The notes under the pieces: model-generated
Database searches by the model: none
What the model saw: the letters and a program-made list of their open reading frames with translations, nothing else
What the model was told of the DNA's origin: nothing
Origin: Deltaproteobacteria bacterium
GTDB lineage: Bacteria; Myxococcota_A; JAADFL01
DNA length: 19,521 nucleotides
Assembly (NCBI GenBank): GCA_013152945.1
Contig: JAADFL010000130.1
Location: 1-19,521, forward strand
Reading direction: 5' to 3'
Translations under genes and position numbers: made by a program
Part shown: positions 7,333 through 14,925 of the stretch, one piece after another
How the letters are laid out: every line of letters starts with the position of its first letter
How positions within the stretch are numbered: the first letter of the stretch is position 1

Positions 7333-8649
7333 ATGAAGGTAGTGTTTGTATATCCACGCTTTAAAAAGTATTTGAGCGACTTTACAAGAGAAGAACAGGA
7401 GATTCTCGTGCCTATCGTCGGCGGTTTCACCACGCCCCCGTCTTTGGGTATTCCACTATTGGCCGCGATGACGAACAGAGAACATCAAGTCGAGGTGATT
7501 GATGACAACCGTGGAGACAAAGTCGATTTCGATATGGATGCCGATCTTGTTGCGATAAATTGTTTCACTCCACAGGCCACAAGGGCCATGGAATTGGCCG
7601 ATGGCTTTGGTAAGGCGGGGAAAAAGGTGATCATGGGCGGCATTTTTCCGTCTTTCATGCCGGACCAGGTGCTCGAGCACGCGGACTCGGTGAACATCGG
7701 CGAGGGTGAGCCCACCTGGGAGACGATCCTGGAAGATGCAGGAAGGGGAGAGTTGAAAAGGGTGTACAAGGGCGGCAACAGGTTCGACCTCGCAAAGCTT
7801 CCCGTACCCAGAAGGGACGTCTTGTATGGCAAGGCGGGTTACGATTGGCATGCCGCATTGGTGCAAACGGCCCGGGGGTGTAATTTCAATTGCGCCATGT
7901 GTGTTCTTCCTGCTCATTTTGGTTACAGGGTGAGAACCAGGCCTGTGCATGCAATCATGGAAGAGATCGAGAAAACACCTTATGATCAAATCTATCTTGC
8001 TGATGACACGATTTTCATCGAAAAACCCGGGATCGAGGCATGGGCCAGGGATTTACTGGAAAAACTGGCGCACCTGGACAAGAGGCTGTTCGTTTCCGGC
8101 ACATTGGCCTTGAACACCAAGCAGGATTTTTTCAAACTTCTGGCAAGGGCGGGGACAAAGACATTCTATTGCACCCTGAACGTGGACCCGTTTTCCATGC
8201 GGGCTTTGCAGGGAAATGACAGGAGGGCCGAGCTCAAAGTCAAGGACCTGGTTTCCATGGTCAATGATTTGGGAATGGAATTTTTTGCATCATTCGGCAT
8301 GGGCAGGGACTGGGACGATGAAGGTGTTGCCGACCGGATATTGGAGTTGTGCGGGAAGACGGGAATCAAGACTGCGGAGTTCTTTCTCTTCACTCCTTTT
8401 CCGGGATCACCCCATTATTCCAGGATGGAATCCCAGGGCAGGCTTTTGCACAAGGTCTGGGAGAAGTACAATGGCGCTAACGTAGTGTTCAAGCCAATGA
8501 AGATGAAGCCCGGACGCCTGCACGAATTGTATAGCTATGTCTGGCGACAGATGTACAAAGGTGCCATGGAGGACCAGGTATTAAAGAAACTGGGCAAGCA
8601 GACCGGCGCCAGCCCACATCCGGATGCAGGCAAAAGGAGCAGGAGCTAG
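7333..8649 (+). CDS. radical SAM protein with N-terminal cobalamin-binding-like domain
   Basis: Protein of 438 residues. Residues 1-140 form a Rossmann-like B12-binding domain as in BchE-type enzymes: VVFVYPRF, TTPPSLGIPLLAAM, VEVIDDN, DADLVAINCFTPQA, KVIMGGIFPSFMP and NIGEGEPTW. No DxHxxG motif is present, which is usual for this group. The radical SAM domain starts at VQTARGCNFNCAMC, with the CxxxCxxC cluster ligands Cys183, Cys187 and Cys190. The GGE-equivalent and later strands follow (YLADDTIF at 221-228, FFASFGMGRDW, FFLFTPFPGSP). Enzymes of this class methylate, cyclise or rearrange unactivated carbons using S-adenosylmethionine. The short C-terminal tail is basic and Ser-rich. The ATG at 7333 has only a weak GGA upstream. 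The next gene begins 3 bases after the stop. Its position at the head of a ketosynthase operon suggests the substrate is an acyl chain made by these enzymes; the actual reaction is unknown. Confidence 0.93.
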   Translation: MKVVFVYPRFKKYLSDFTREEQEILVPIVGGFTTPPSLGIPLLAAMTNREHQVEVIDDNRGDKVDFDMDADLVAINCFTPQATRAMELADGFGKAGKKVIMGGIFPSFMPDQVLEHADSVNIGEGEPTWETILEDAGRGELKRVYKGGNRFDLAKLPVPRRDVLYGKAGYDWHAALVQTARGCNFNCAMCVLPAHFGYRVRTRPVHAIMEEIEKTPYDQIYLADDTIFIEKPGIEAWARDLLEKLAHLDKRLFVSGTLALNTKQDFFKLLARAGTKTFYCTLNVDPFSMRALQGNDRRAELKVKDLVSMVNDLGMEFFASFGMGRDWDDEGVADRILELCGKTGIKTAEFFLFTPFPGSPHYSRMESQGRLLHKVWEKYNGANVVFKPMKMKPGRLHELYSYVWRQMYKGAMEDQVLKKLGKQTGASPHPDAGKRSRS

Positions 8650-8652
8650 AAA

Positions 8653-11055
8653 GTGGCCAAGGCACAGAGGGCTGTTGTGACCGGCATGGGCGTTGTAAGT
8701 CCCATAGGCTCGGGACCCGAAGAATTCACGGAATCCCTGCTTAACGGTATTTCCGGGATACGCGATGTCACCCAGTTCGATACCATCGGCCTTCCAAACC
8801 GCCGGGCGGCTCAGGTAGCGGATTCCATTGTCGAGAGGAACCTCGATAGGGATGATATCCTGCGGTACGGGGACAGGTACTTGCAGCTTGCCCTTGTAGC
8901 AGCCGGGCAAGCGCTTGAATCGGCCGGTTTGGGAGCAAACCTGGGATGGAGCACGTCGGCTGCAGTTTGCGTTGGTACATGCAACGGAGGTTTGAGGACA
9001 GCGGAAAAGCTGTACAGGATGCTGCATCACAGGGAAGAGGGAGACCTGGACGAGAGGATGAACCTGTTGTTCAGGTATTTCGCATTGCCAAGGGCATTGG
9101 CAACGAAATTCAGGATAGGCGGTCCCAACATGGTTGTAACCACTGCCTGTTCTTCGTCCACAGGCGCACTGGGCCTGGCTCTGGACCTGGTCTTGTCCGG
9201 GAGAGCCGAGCTGGTTCTTTCAGGGGGAAGTGACGCACTTTGTTACACGACTTTTGCAGGTTTTTCCGCGCTGGGCGCAATGGCTGAAAAGGCATGCACG
9301 CCTTTTTCCAATGAACCCGGCCTTACCTTGGGAGAAGGAGCCGCGTTTTGGGTTGTCGAGAGCCTGGAGCTTGCCCGCGCCAGGGGAGTTAAAATACGCG
9401 GTGAGCTGCTGGGTTACGGCTTGACTGCCGACGCATATCACCCCACTGCTCCCGAACCCCGGGGCATGATGGCTTGCAAGGCGATGAGAAAGGCGATTTC
9501 CTGCATAGGCCCGGAAAATGACAACGAGCCTGGTTATATAAACGCCCATGGCACGGGCACGGATGCCAATGATATGTCTGAAGCAAGGGCCATAAAGAGA
9601 TTGCTCGGGCCAAGAGCAAAGAATGTGCCGGTAAGCTCGACCAAGTCCATGATAGGGCATTGCCTTGGAGCCGGAGGGGCATTGGAGGCAACTGCATCCC
9701 TCTTGTGCATGGAACAAGGCAAGGTGCCGCCCACAATTGGTTTCGACGAGCCGAGGCCAGGCCTTTTCGGCCTTGATTATGTCGGCGGGAACAGGGCCAG
9801 AAAACACGATTTTACGAATTTTATTTCCAATAGTTTCGCCTTCGGCGGAAACAACGCAGTGCTTTTTGCCGGGGCATATGAGAAAGAAAGACAGGTAAGT
9901 ACAGGCGCAAAGGGCAGGGTGGTAATAACCGGAGCCGGTGTCACTACTCCTTTTGGCCGTGGATTGGAAATATTAGCGAATGGAATTGCGCGCGAACATG
10001 GGGCTGTAAGAATAATCGACCGCTTCGATACATCCGAATCAAGGTACAAGGCTGCGGGATTGGTTCCACGCTTGGATGAACGAAGACTGGCCAAGAGGGT
10101 GAATATGAAAGGATTTCACCCGATGAGCAAATACCTAGCCCTGTCTTGCCTCGAGGCAATGCAAGATGCCGGTATCAGGCCGTCCCCGAGTGCGTGTGCC
10201 GACATCGGGCTCGTGTTGGGCTCCCTGGTGGGACCGAGCGAGGAACGCCTGATGAACAGCGTATGGAAACAAACGGCATCCTCTGTTGATATCGGGGGAT
10301 TCGCATCCATTGTCGCAAACTCGGTCAGTGGAGAGGTGTCGAGGGCCCTTTACCTGACCGGGTACAATACTGTTCTCTCCACAGGCCACCACTCTGGGTT
10401 GTCGGCGCTCATAGTAGCGGCGCAGGCCATTATCCAGGGGAGGGCCGGAACATTGCTGGCAGGTGGAGGAGACGAATTATTTGCGAGGTACATGGCAAAT
10501 TACGACAAGGTCGGGTACCTGCCCGAACCCGGCTTCGATCCTGGCGAATATGGGAAGATCCCCTTGCCCGGAAAGAAGCGCATCCTGGCTGAAGGCGCTG
10601 CTGCCTTCATGCTCGAGCAAGAGGCGGATGCTTTGAAAAGGCATGTCCGGCCGATTGCCGTAATTGCAGGCTTCGGCCATACTTTTGAACAAGGTGACTT
10701 TTTAAGCGGAACAACGCAATATCAGGGCATTATTACAGCCATATCCAAGGCCTTGGATATGGCCGGGCTCAAAGCAAGAGATATCGACTTGATATTGACG
10801 GCAAGGCAGTACAATGAAACGGATGAACGGGAAAAGGAGGCGATACGGCAGGTCTTCGGCCATAGTTTTCCTGTTTTGGACATAGTGCGGAAGACGGGTT
10901 ACTCGGAGAGTGTGTCGGTCCTTTGGAGTCTTTCCGCTTGGTTCGAAAAGGCGGAGCGTTTCAATGAACCCGGCAGGGATGAAAAGAGAGCCCTTGTACT
11001 CGGCACTTCCTATTATGGAAACAACTTGGTACTCGTGGTCGAGAGATTCGGATGA
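8653..11055 (+). CDS. fused ketosynthase-chain length factor didomain protein (pair 1)
   Basis: Protein of 800 residues made of two thiolase-fold ketosynthase domains. Domain 1 (about 5-411) is FabF-like with an intact triad: Cys166 in TTACSSSTG, His299 in NAHGTGT, Lys331 and His336 in STKSMIGHCLGAGG. It should condense malonyl-ACP with an acyl chain. Domain 2 (about 421-800, starting GRVVITGAGVTTPFG) keeps the fold signature but reads VLSTGHHSGLS at the Cys site, so Thr577 replaces Cys. It has ARQYNET in place of HGTGT and lacks the second His (KTGYSES). It is therefore expected to be non-catalytic, like the chain-length factor of type II polyketide and PUFA synthases. GTG 8653 is supported by AGGAG at 8641-8645, seven bases upstream, and lies 3 bases after the radical SAM stop. 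The KS half is most like that of the next gene. Confidence 0.92.
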   Translation: MAKAQRAVVTGMGVVSPIGSGPEEFTESLLNGISGIRDVTQFDTIGLPNRRAAQVADSIVERNLDRDDILRYGDRYLQLALVAAGQALESAGLGANLGWSTSAAVCVGTCNGGLRTAEKLYRMLHHREEGDLDERMNLLFRYFALPRALATKFRIGGPNMVVTTACSSSTGALGLALDLVLSGRAELVLSGGSDALCYTTFAGFSALGAMAEKACTPFSNEPGLTLGEGAAFWVVESLELARARGVKIRGELLGYGLTADAYHPTAPEPRGMMACKAMRKAISCIGPENDNEPGYINAHGTGTDANDMSEARAIKRLLGPRAKNVPVSSTKSMIGHCLGAGGALEATASLLCMEQGKVPPTIGFDEPRPGLFGLDYVGGNRARKHDFTNFISNSFAFGGNNAVLFAGAYEKERQVSTGAKGRVVITGAGVTTPFGRGLEILANGIAREHGAVRIIDRFDTSESRYKAAGLVPRLDERRLAKRVNMKGFHPMSKYLALSCLEAMQDAGIRPSPSACADIGLVLGSLVGPSEERLMNSVWKQTASSVDIGGFASIVANSVSGEVSRALYLTGYNTVLSTGHHSGLSALIVAAQAIIQGRAGTLLAGGGDELFARYMANYDKVGYLPEPGFDPGEYGKIPLPGKKRILAEGAAAFMLEQEADALKRHVRPIAVIAGFGHTFEQGDFLSGTTQYQGIITAISKALDMAGLKARDIDLILTARQYNETDEREKEAIRQVFGHSFPVLDIVRKTGYSESVSVLWSLSAWFEKAERFNEPGRDEKRALVLGTSYYGNNLVLVVERFG

Positions 11056-11070
11056 CAGGATAGCCGGAGC

Positions 11071-13410
11071 ATGGATAGTTCTGTTGAAAACAACATGGTG
11101 GTGATTACCGGAATCGGAGTAATTTCACCCATAGGCTCGAACAAGGGTGAGATGCTCGATTCCCTGATCCATGGACGCTCTGCAATTGCTTCAAGTCCAA
11201 GGTTCGAGGGAAAGGGCTTTAGGACTTCGTTTGTGGCAGAGGTCCCGGATCTCGAAGACTTATCGATCGAGGAATCCAAAGAGCCGTATACTGATCGCTG
11301 TTCCTTGTTATCCATAATCGCGGCAAAGCAGGCTCTTGTGGACTCTGGCCTGGAGCCGTCAGGTGAAGATCTGTTGCCTGGGGCCGGCCTGGTGCTCGGG
11401 ACCTGTAACGGCGGCATGCTCAGCATAGAGAAGCACTACCGGATGAGACTGGGCATGGAAAAGGGCGGGTTCGGCGAGGACCTTTTCCTACAGAAAAGGT
11501 ATTTCGGCCCTGCACTCTGTACTGCCGGAAGACTGGGTATCAGCGGACCATGCTCCACGGTCGTAACTGCATGCTCGGCAAGTCTGAATGCAATCGGTGT
11601 TGCCATGGACTGGTTGAAAAACAAGGATGCGGACATCGTGCTTGCCGGAGGAGCGGACGCATTGAGCGGGACCACACTTGCAGGCTTTGATGGTCTTAAG
11701 ACGACGTGCCCGGCGCAGTGCGCGCCGTTTTCTTTTCCTCTCGGCCTGAATCTCGGCGAAGGAGCAGCGTACTGGGTCCTTGAGAACCAGGACCATGCGA
11801 CAAGGAGAGGCGCCAAGATCTATGGATGCCTGCTGGGATATGGGCTCAGTACCGACGCATATCATCCTACCTCACCGGATCCAAGAGGGCGTGGACTGTA
11901 CCTTGCTCTCAAGAGGGCTGTAACGGATTCGGGCATCGACCTTAAAGAAATAGAATATGTCAATGCACACGGCACGGGCACCGAGGCAAATGACAAGGCG
12001 GAAAGCAATACGCTCCGGACTTTCTTTAACGGCAAGGTGCCTCCCGTGAGTTCATTGAAATCCTATTTCGGTCATACCCTTGGAGCCGCCGGTATCCTGG
12101 AGGCGACCGGCGCCCTGCTTTGCTTGTCCAAGGGCTTTGTGCCGGCCACGTTGAATTTCAACAGGCCCAGGCCCGGATGCAATCTCGATTATGTTCCCAA
12201 CGAGCCGAGGCCCGCCAGGGCCAAGTTATTCTTGTCCGAAAAGTTGGCTTTTGGCGGCCACAATTGTGCCATGTTGTTGTCTGCTGCAAAGGTCGAGCCG
12301 AAAAGGCGCACCAGGCGGACGAAACAGGACAGGGTCTTCATAACGGGAACGGGTTTGGTTTCAGGGTTGGGATTCGGCTCGGCTGACCATGTGGCTGCAT
12401 ATAGGAACGGCTCGACTTGTATCGGCGAGGTTTCGAGATATGATGTGGATGGATGCGCCTTGAAGGTGGCGGGTTTGGCGGATAATCGCATCGATAGTGG
12501 AATTATCCGGAGACTCGGGTTGAAATCCGCTGATTTAAGCTCAAAGTTTGCCGGTATGGCGGTGTTGAATGCCTTGGATGATGCCGGCCTGAAGCCGGCG
12601 AGAAGACTCGGCAGGGATTTGGGGTTGGTCCTGGGCCTGACAATCGGGCCGACAAGGGGGGAGTCGGAGTACCTGAAAGGGATATACAGCGGCAAGGGCC
12701 CGAGCCTCCTCCATTTTCCGTTCATTGTCCCGAACTCGATAGCAGGGAATATATCCAGGGCATTGTCGATAACCGGAACGGGTACGACCCTTTGTACAGG
12801 TCCCGGGAGTGGCCTGATGGGCGTGATCAATGCCGTTACGAGTATACACATGGGCCGGGCCGATATCGTGCTTGCAGGCGGAGTGGACGAGGTCAGCGAG
12901 GTGGTTCACCGGGATTTCGATGAACTCGGGTTGTTGGGCAGTAGTCAGAATCCAAGGCCTTTGGGGGAAGGCGCGGCCATGGTTGTGCTTGAAAGCGAAT
13001 CCTCTGTAAGGACCGGGGGAAGCGGCAGGATCAAGGCCGAGGTGTTGAAGGCAAGGTCTTTTCTTTCCCTGCCTGTTATGAGGGGAGAATCGGATATTGA
13101 TAGCGCTGCAAAGGATTTTCTGCAGAATTTTTTCGATGATGACGATCCTGGTGAAGTCGGCACAATATGTGTCGGCTCTTTTACAGGAGATATGGAGAAC
13201 GATCCCCGGTTTTTAAAAACCTTGTTCGGGCCTGAAGTGGATGTAGTAAGATTCGATCGGTTGACCGGTTCAATGCTCTCTGCCGGTCCTCTTGTTTCCC
13301 TTGGGTGTGCGCTTCATTCTCATCATGGGCGAATATTATGTCTGTCTTGTTCGAGGTACGGTGAATTGAATGCCGTGTTGCTGGAGGTGCCGGGGAATGG
13401 CTGGCAATAG
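11071..13410 (+). CDS. fused ketosynthase-chain length factor didomain protein (pair 2)
   Basis: Protein of 779 residues, paralogous to the preceding gene. KS domain (about 8-405): Cys168 in VVTACSASLN, His300 in NAHGTGT, Lys330 and His335 in SLKSYFGHTLGAAG, so catalytically intact. A basic linker (KRRTRRTK, 411-418) joins the second domain (about 421-779). That domain has TTLCTGPGSGLMG at the Cys site (Thr576 in the aligned position, with a Cys one residue earlier). It has no HGTGT and no second His (LTGSMLSAGP), so it is chain-length-factor-like. Shared phrases with pair 1 (GTCNGG, EKxYRM, LGYGL, TDAYHPT or TADAYHPT, FGGxN) point to duplication of a didomain gene. The start ATG 11071 is 15 bases after the previous stop. 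The 3' end overlaps the ACP start by 14 bases. Confidence 0.92.
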   Translation: MDSSVENNMVVITGIGVISPIGSNKGEMLDSLIHGRSAIASSPRFEGKGFRTSFVAEVPDLEDLSIEESKEPYTDRCSLLSIIAAKQALVDSGLEPSGEDLLPGAGLVLGTCNGGMLSIEKHYRMRLGMEKGGFGEDLFLQKRYFGPALCTAGRLGISGPCSTVVTACSASLNAIGVAMDWLKNKDADIVLAGGADALSGTTLAGFDGLKTTCPAQCAPFSFPLGLNLGEGAAYWVLENQDHATRRGAKIYGCLLGYGLSTDAYHPTSPDPRGRGLYLALKRAVTDSGIDLKEIEYVNAHGTGTEANDKAESNTLRTFFNGKVPPVSSLKSYFGHTLGAAGILEATGALLCLSKGFVPATLNFNRPRPGCNLDYVPNEPRPARAKLFLSEKLAFGGHNCAMLLSAAKVEPKRRTRRTKQDRVFITGTGLVSGLGFGSADHVAAYRNGSTCIGEVSRYDVDGCALKVAGLADNRIDSGIIRRLGLKSADLSSKFAGMAVLNALDDAGLKPARRLGRDLGLVLGLTIGPTRGESEYLKGIYSGKGPSLLHFPFIVPNSIAGNISRALSITGTGTTLCTGPGSGLMGVINAVTSIHMGRADIVLAGGVDEVSEVVHRDFDELGLLGSSQNPRPLGEGAAMVVLESESSVRTGGSGRIKAEVLKARSFLSLPVMRGESDIDSAAKDFLQNFFDDDDPGEVGTICVGSFTGDMENDPRFLKTLFGPEVDVVRFDRLTGSMLSAGPLVSLGCALHSHHGRILCLSCSRYGELNAVLLEVPGNGWQ

Positions 13411-13669
13411 TCTGCTGGAAAGAATTAAGCGTCTTGTCGTGGATGCCCTGGAATTGGGTGTCCAACCTGATGGGCTTCCCGATGACCTCGACCTGACTAC
13501 TGGCGGGACAGTGGAAATCGATTCAATAGAAGTCGTGGCATTAGTGCTCGCATTGGAACATGAATTCAGGATCAAGCTCCAGGATGAAGATCTCGACTTG
13601 TCGAATTTTTCGACTTTGTCCGCCATGGCAGCCCTTGTTCAAAAGAAACTTGGCGAAAAGGACCGATGA
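13397..13669 (+). CDS. acyl carrier protein
   Basis: Protein of 90 residues. The phosphopantetheine site is Ser in EIDSIEVVAL, in the usual place before helix II; the common DSL is DSI here. VVALVLALEHEFRIKLQDED matches the helix II region that partners recognise, and the protein is acidic as expected. ACPs carry the growing acyl chain as a thioester and need a phosphopantetheinyl transferase, not seen here. ATG 13397 was chosen because GGAGG at 13383-13387 lies nine bases upstream; the frame is also open from 13370, but that would add unrelated residues. It overlaps the previous gene by 14 bases and the next by 4 (ATGA). It is the only ACP in the operon, so all three KS/CLF pairs presumably share it. 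Confidence 0.93.
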   Translation: MAGNSLLERIKRLVVDALELGVQPDGLPDDLDLTTGGTVEIDSIEVVALVLALEHEFRIKLQDEDLDLSNFSTLSAMAALVQKKLGEKDR

Positions 13670-14925
13670 CAACGAGTGAAAATAACGGTAACCGGGTTGT
13701 CGTGACCGGGCTTGGTGTTGTCTGTTCTTTGGGAAGAGGGGCGGAATATGTCTTTGACCGTTTGTACAACGGATTTTCAGGCATCCGGGTTCAGGATAGG
13801 AGAATCAGGGGGACAATGGAATCATGGGCCTTGGCCCTGTTGCCCCGCCGCTTGAACATGGACGGCTTTTTTTCAGGATGGCGCCATTCGCCCGGTGCGT
13901 TGGCGGACAGATTGCTTCTCATGGGATTACATGACGCACTGGAGCATGCAGGACTTTGGCCTCTGCTACATGAGTCGGCCGGGAGAACGGGCTTGGTTAC
14001 CGTCAGCGGTTCCGGCAAAGTCATTGCTTTAGAATCCGGGTTGAAAGATATTTCCGGCCGGGCCGGAGACAGGGGCGGCATGGACTCGTCATTTGGTGAA
14101 TTGTTTGAATCCGTTGCGGATTGGGGGGCCTGGCGTTACGGAATATCCGGTCCCAGGCTGAACCTGGTGTCAGCCTGTTCTTCGGGTATCGTGGCATTGG
14201 CGAGGGCTTACGAAATGATAAGGCACGGCCGTGCGGACATCGTGGCAGCAGGAGCATCCGATGTGGTTTCAGATTTGTGTTTCCAGGGTTTCAGGTCTTT
14301 GAGGGCAATGGACCCAAAGCCTTGCAAGCCGTTTGACAGAGATAGGGATGGAATGAATCTCGGCGATGGTTGCGGCGTGCTGGTACTGGAAGAATATGGA
14401 CATGCGTTGAAAAGAGGCGCCGGCTTGCTTGCAGAGATATCAGGATATGGAATCACCCAGGATGCCAGGCATATTGCCTCTCCGGATCCCACCGGCCGGG
14501 ACTGGGCCGAACCAATACGGCAGGCGATCGACATGGCCAAAATAAGGCCTGGAGAACTTTCCTACATCAATGCCCATGGCACGGGAACAAGGCTTAACGA
14601 CAAGGCAGAGACCCTGGCTATAAAGCATGCTCTTGGCAAAGATGCTTACGATGTGCCTGTAAGTTCTTTCAAGGCGGCCCTGGGGCATTGCCAGTTCGCG
14701 GCAGGAGCAATTGAAGCAGCCATGACCGTAATGGCGATAAAAGAGAACAGGGTGCCTCCCATATTGGGATTGAATTCACCTGATCCCGATTGTGATCTTG
14801 ATTATGTTAAAGGCACCGGGATAGAGAGACACCTGGAAACATCCCTATCTCTTTCTTTTGGTTTCGGCGGCACCAGCACGGCAATGCTTTTCAGTTCAGT
14901 ACGAGCCGGGAGGCCCGGCTCATGA
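13666..14925 (+). CDS. beta-ketoacyl-ACP synthase, FabF-like (KS of pair 3)
   Basis: Protein of 419 residues, the length of a single FabF-type enzyme. Catalytic residues are Cys171 in VSACSSGIVA, His304 in NAHGTGT, Lys336 and His341 in SSFKAALGHCQFAAG; GFGGTSTAML is the C-terminal glycine-rich loop. It catalyses decarboxylative Claisen condensation on ACP-bound chains in the cytoplasm. The region between about 40 and 160 differs most from the KS halves of the two fusions, including a Gly/Arg-rich segment (SGRAGDRGG), so it may have a different substrate pocket. ATG 13666 overlaps the ACP stop (ATGA), with AAGGA three bases upstream. It overlaps the next gene by 4 bases. Confidence 0.95.
   Translation: MTTSENNGNRVVVTGLGVVCSLGRGAEYVFDRLYNGFSGIRVQDRRIRGTMESWALALLPRRLNMDGFFSGWRHSPGALADRLLLMGLHDALEHAGLWPLLHESAGRTGLVTVSGSGKVIALESGLKDISGRAGDRGGMDSSFGELFESVADWGAWRYGISGPRLNLVSACSSGIVALARAYEMIRHGRADIVAAGASDVVSDLCFQGFRSLRAMDPKPCKPFDRDRDGMNLGDGCGVLVLEEYGHALKRGAGLLAEISGYGITQDARHIASPDPTGRDWAEPIRQAIDMAKIRPGELSYINAHGTGTRLNDKAETLAIKHALGKDAYDVPVSSFKAALGHCQFAAGAIEAAMTVMAIKENRVPPILGLNSPDPDCDLDYVKGTGIERHLETSLSLSFGFGGTSTAMLFSSVRAGRPGS
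14903..14921 (+). promoter_or_regulatory. hairpin covering the Shine-Dalgarno of the CLF-like gene
   Basis: GAGCCGGG (14903-14910) and CCCGGCTC (14914-14921) are perfect inverted copies around the loop AGG. The likely ribosome-binding sequence GGGAGG (14908-14913) is split between stem and loop. The hairpin ends directly before ATG 14922, inside the last codons of the upstream KS. Ribosomes finishing the KS would melt it, which would couple the two products. Confidence 0.55.

Noticed and set aside
12189-12851. 220-codon open frame antisense to the second KS-CLF gene
   Set aside because: The translation has no recognisable motif and the sense strand carries conserved ketosynthase sequence throughout.
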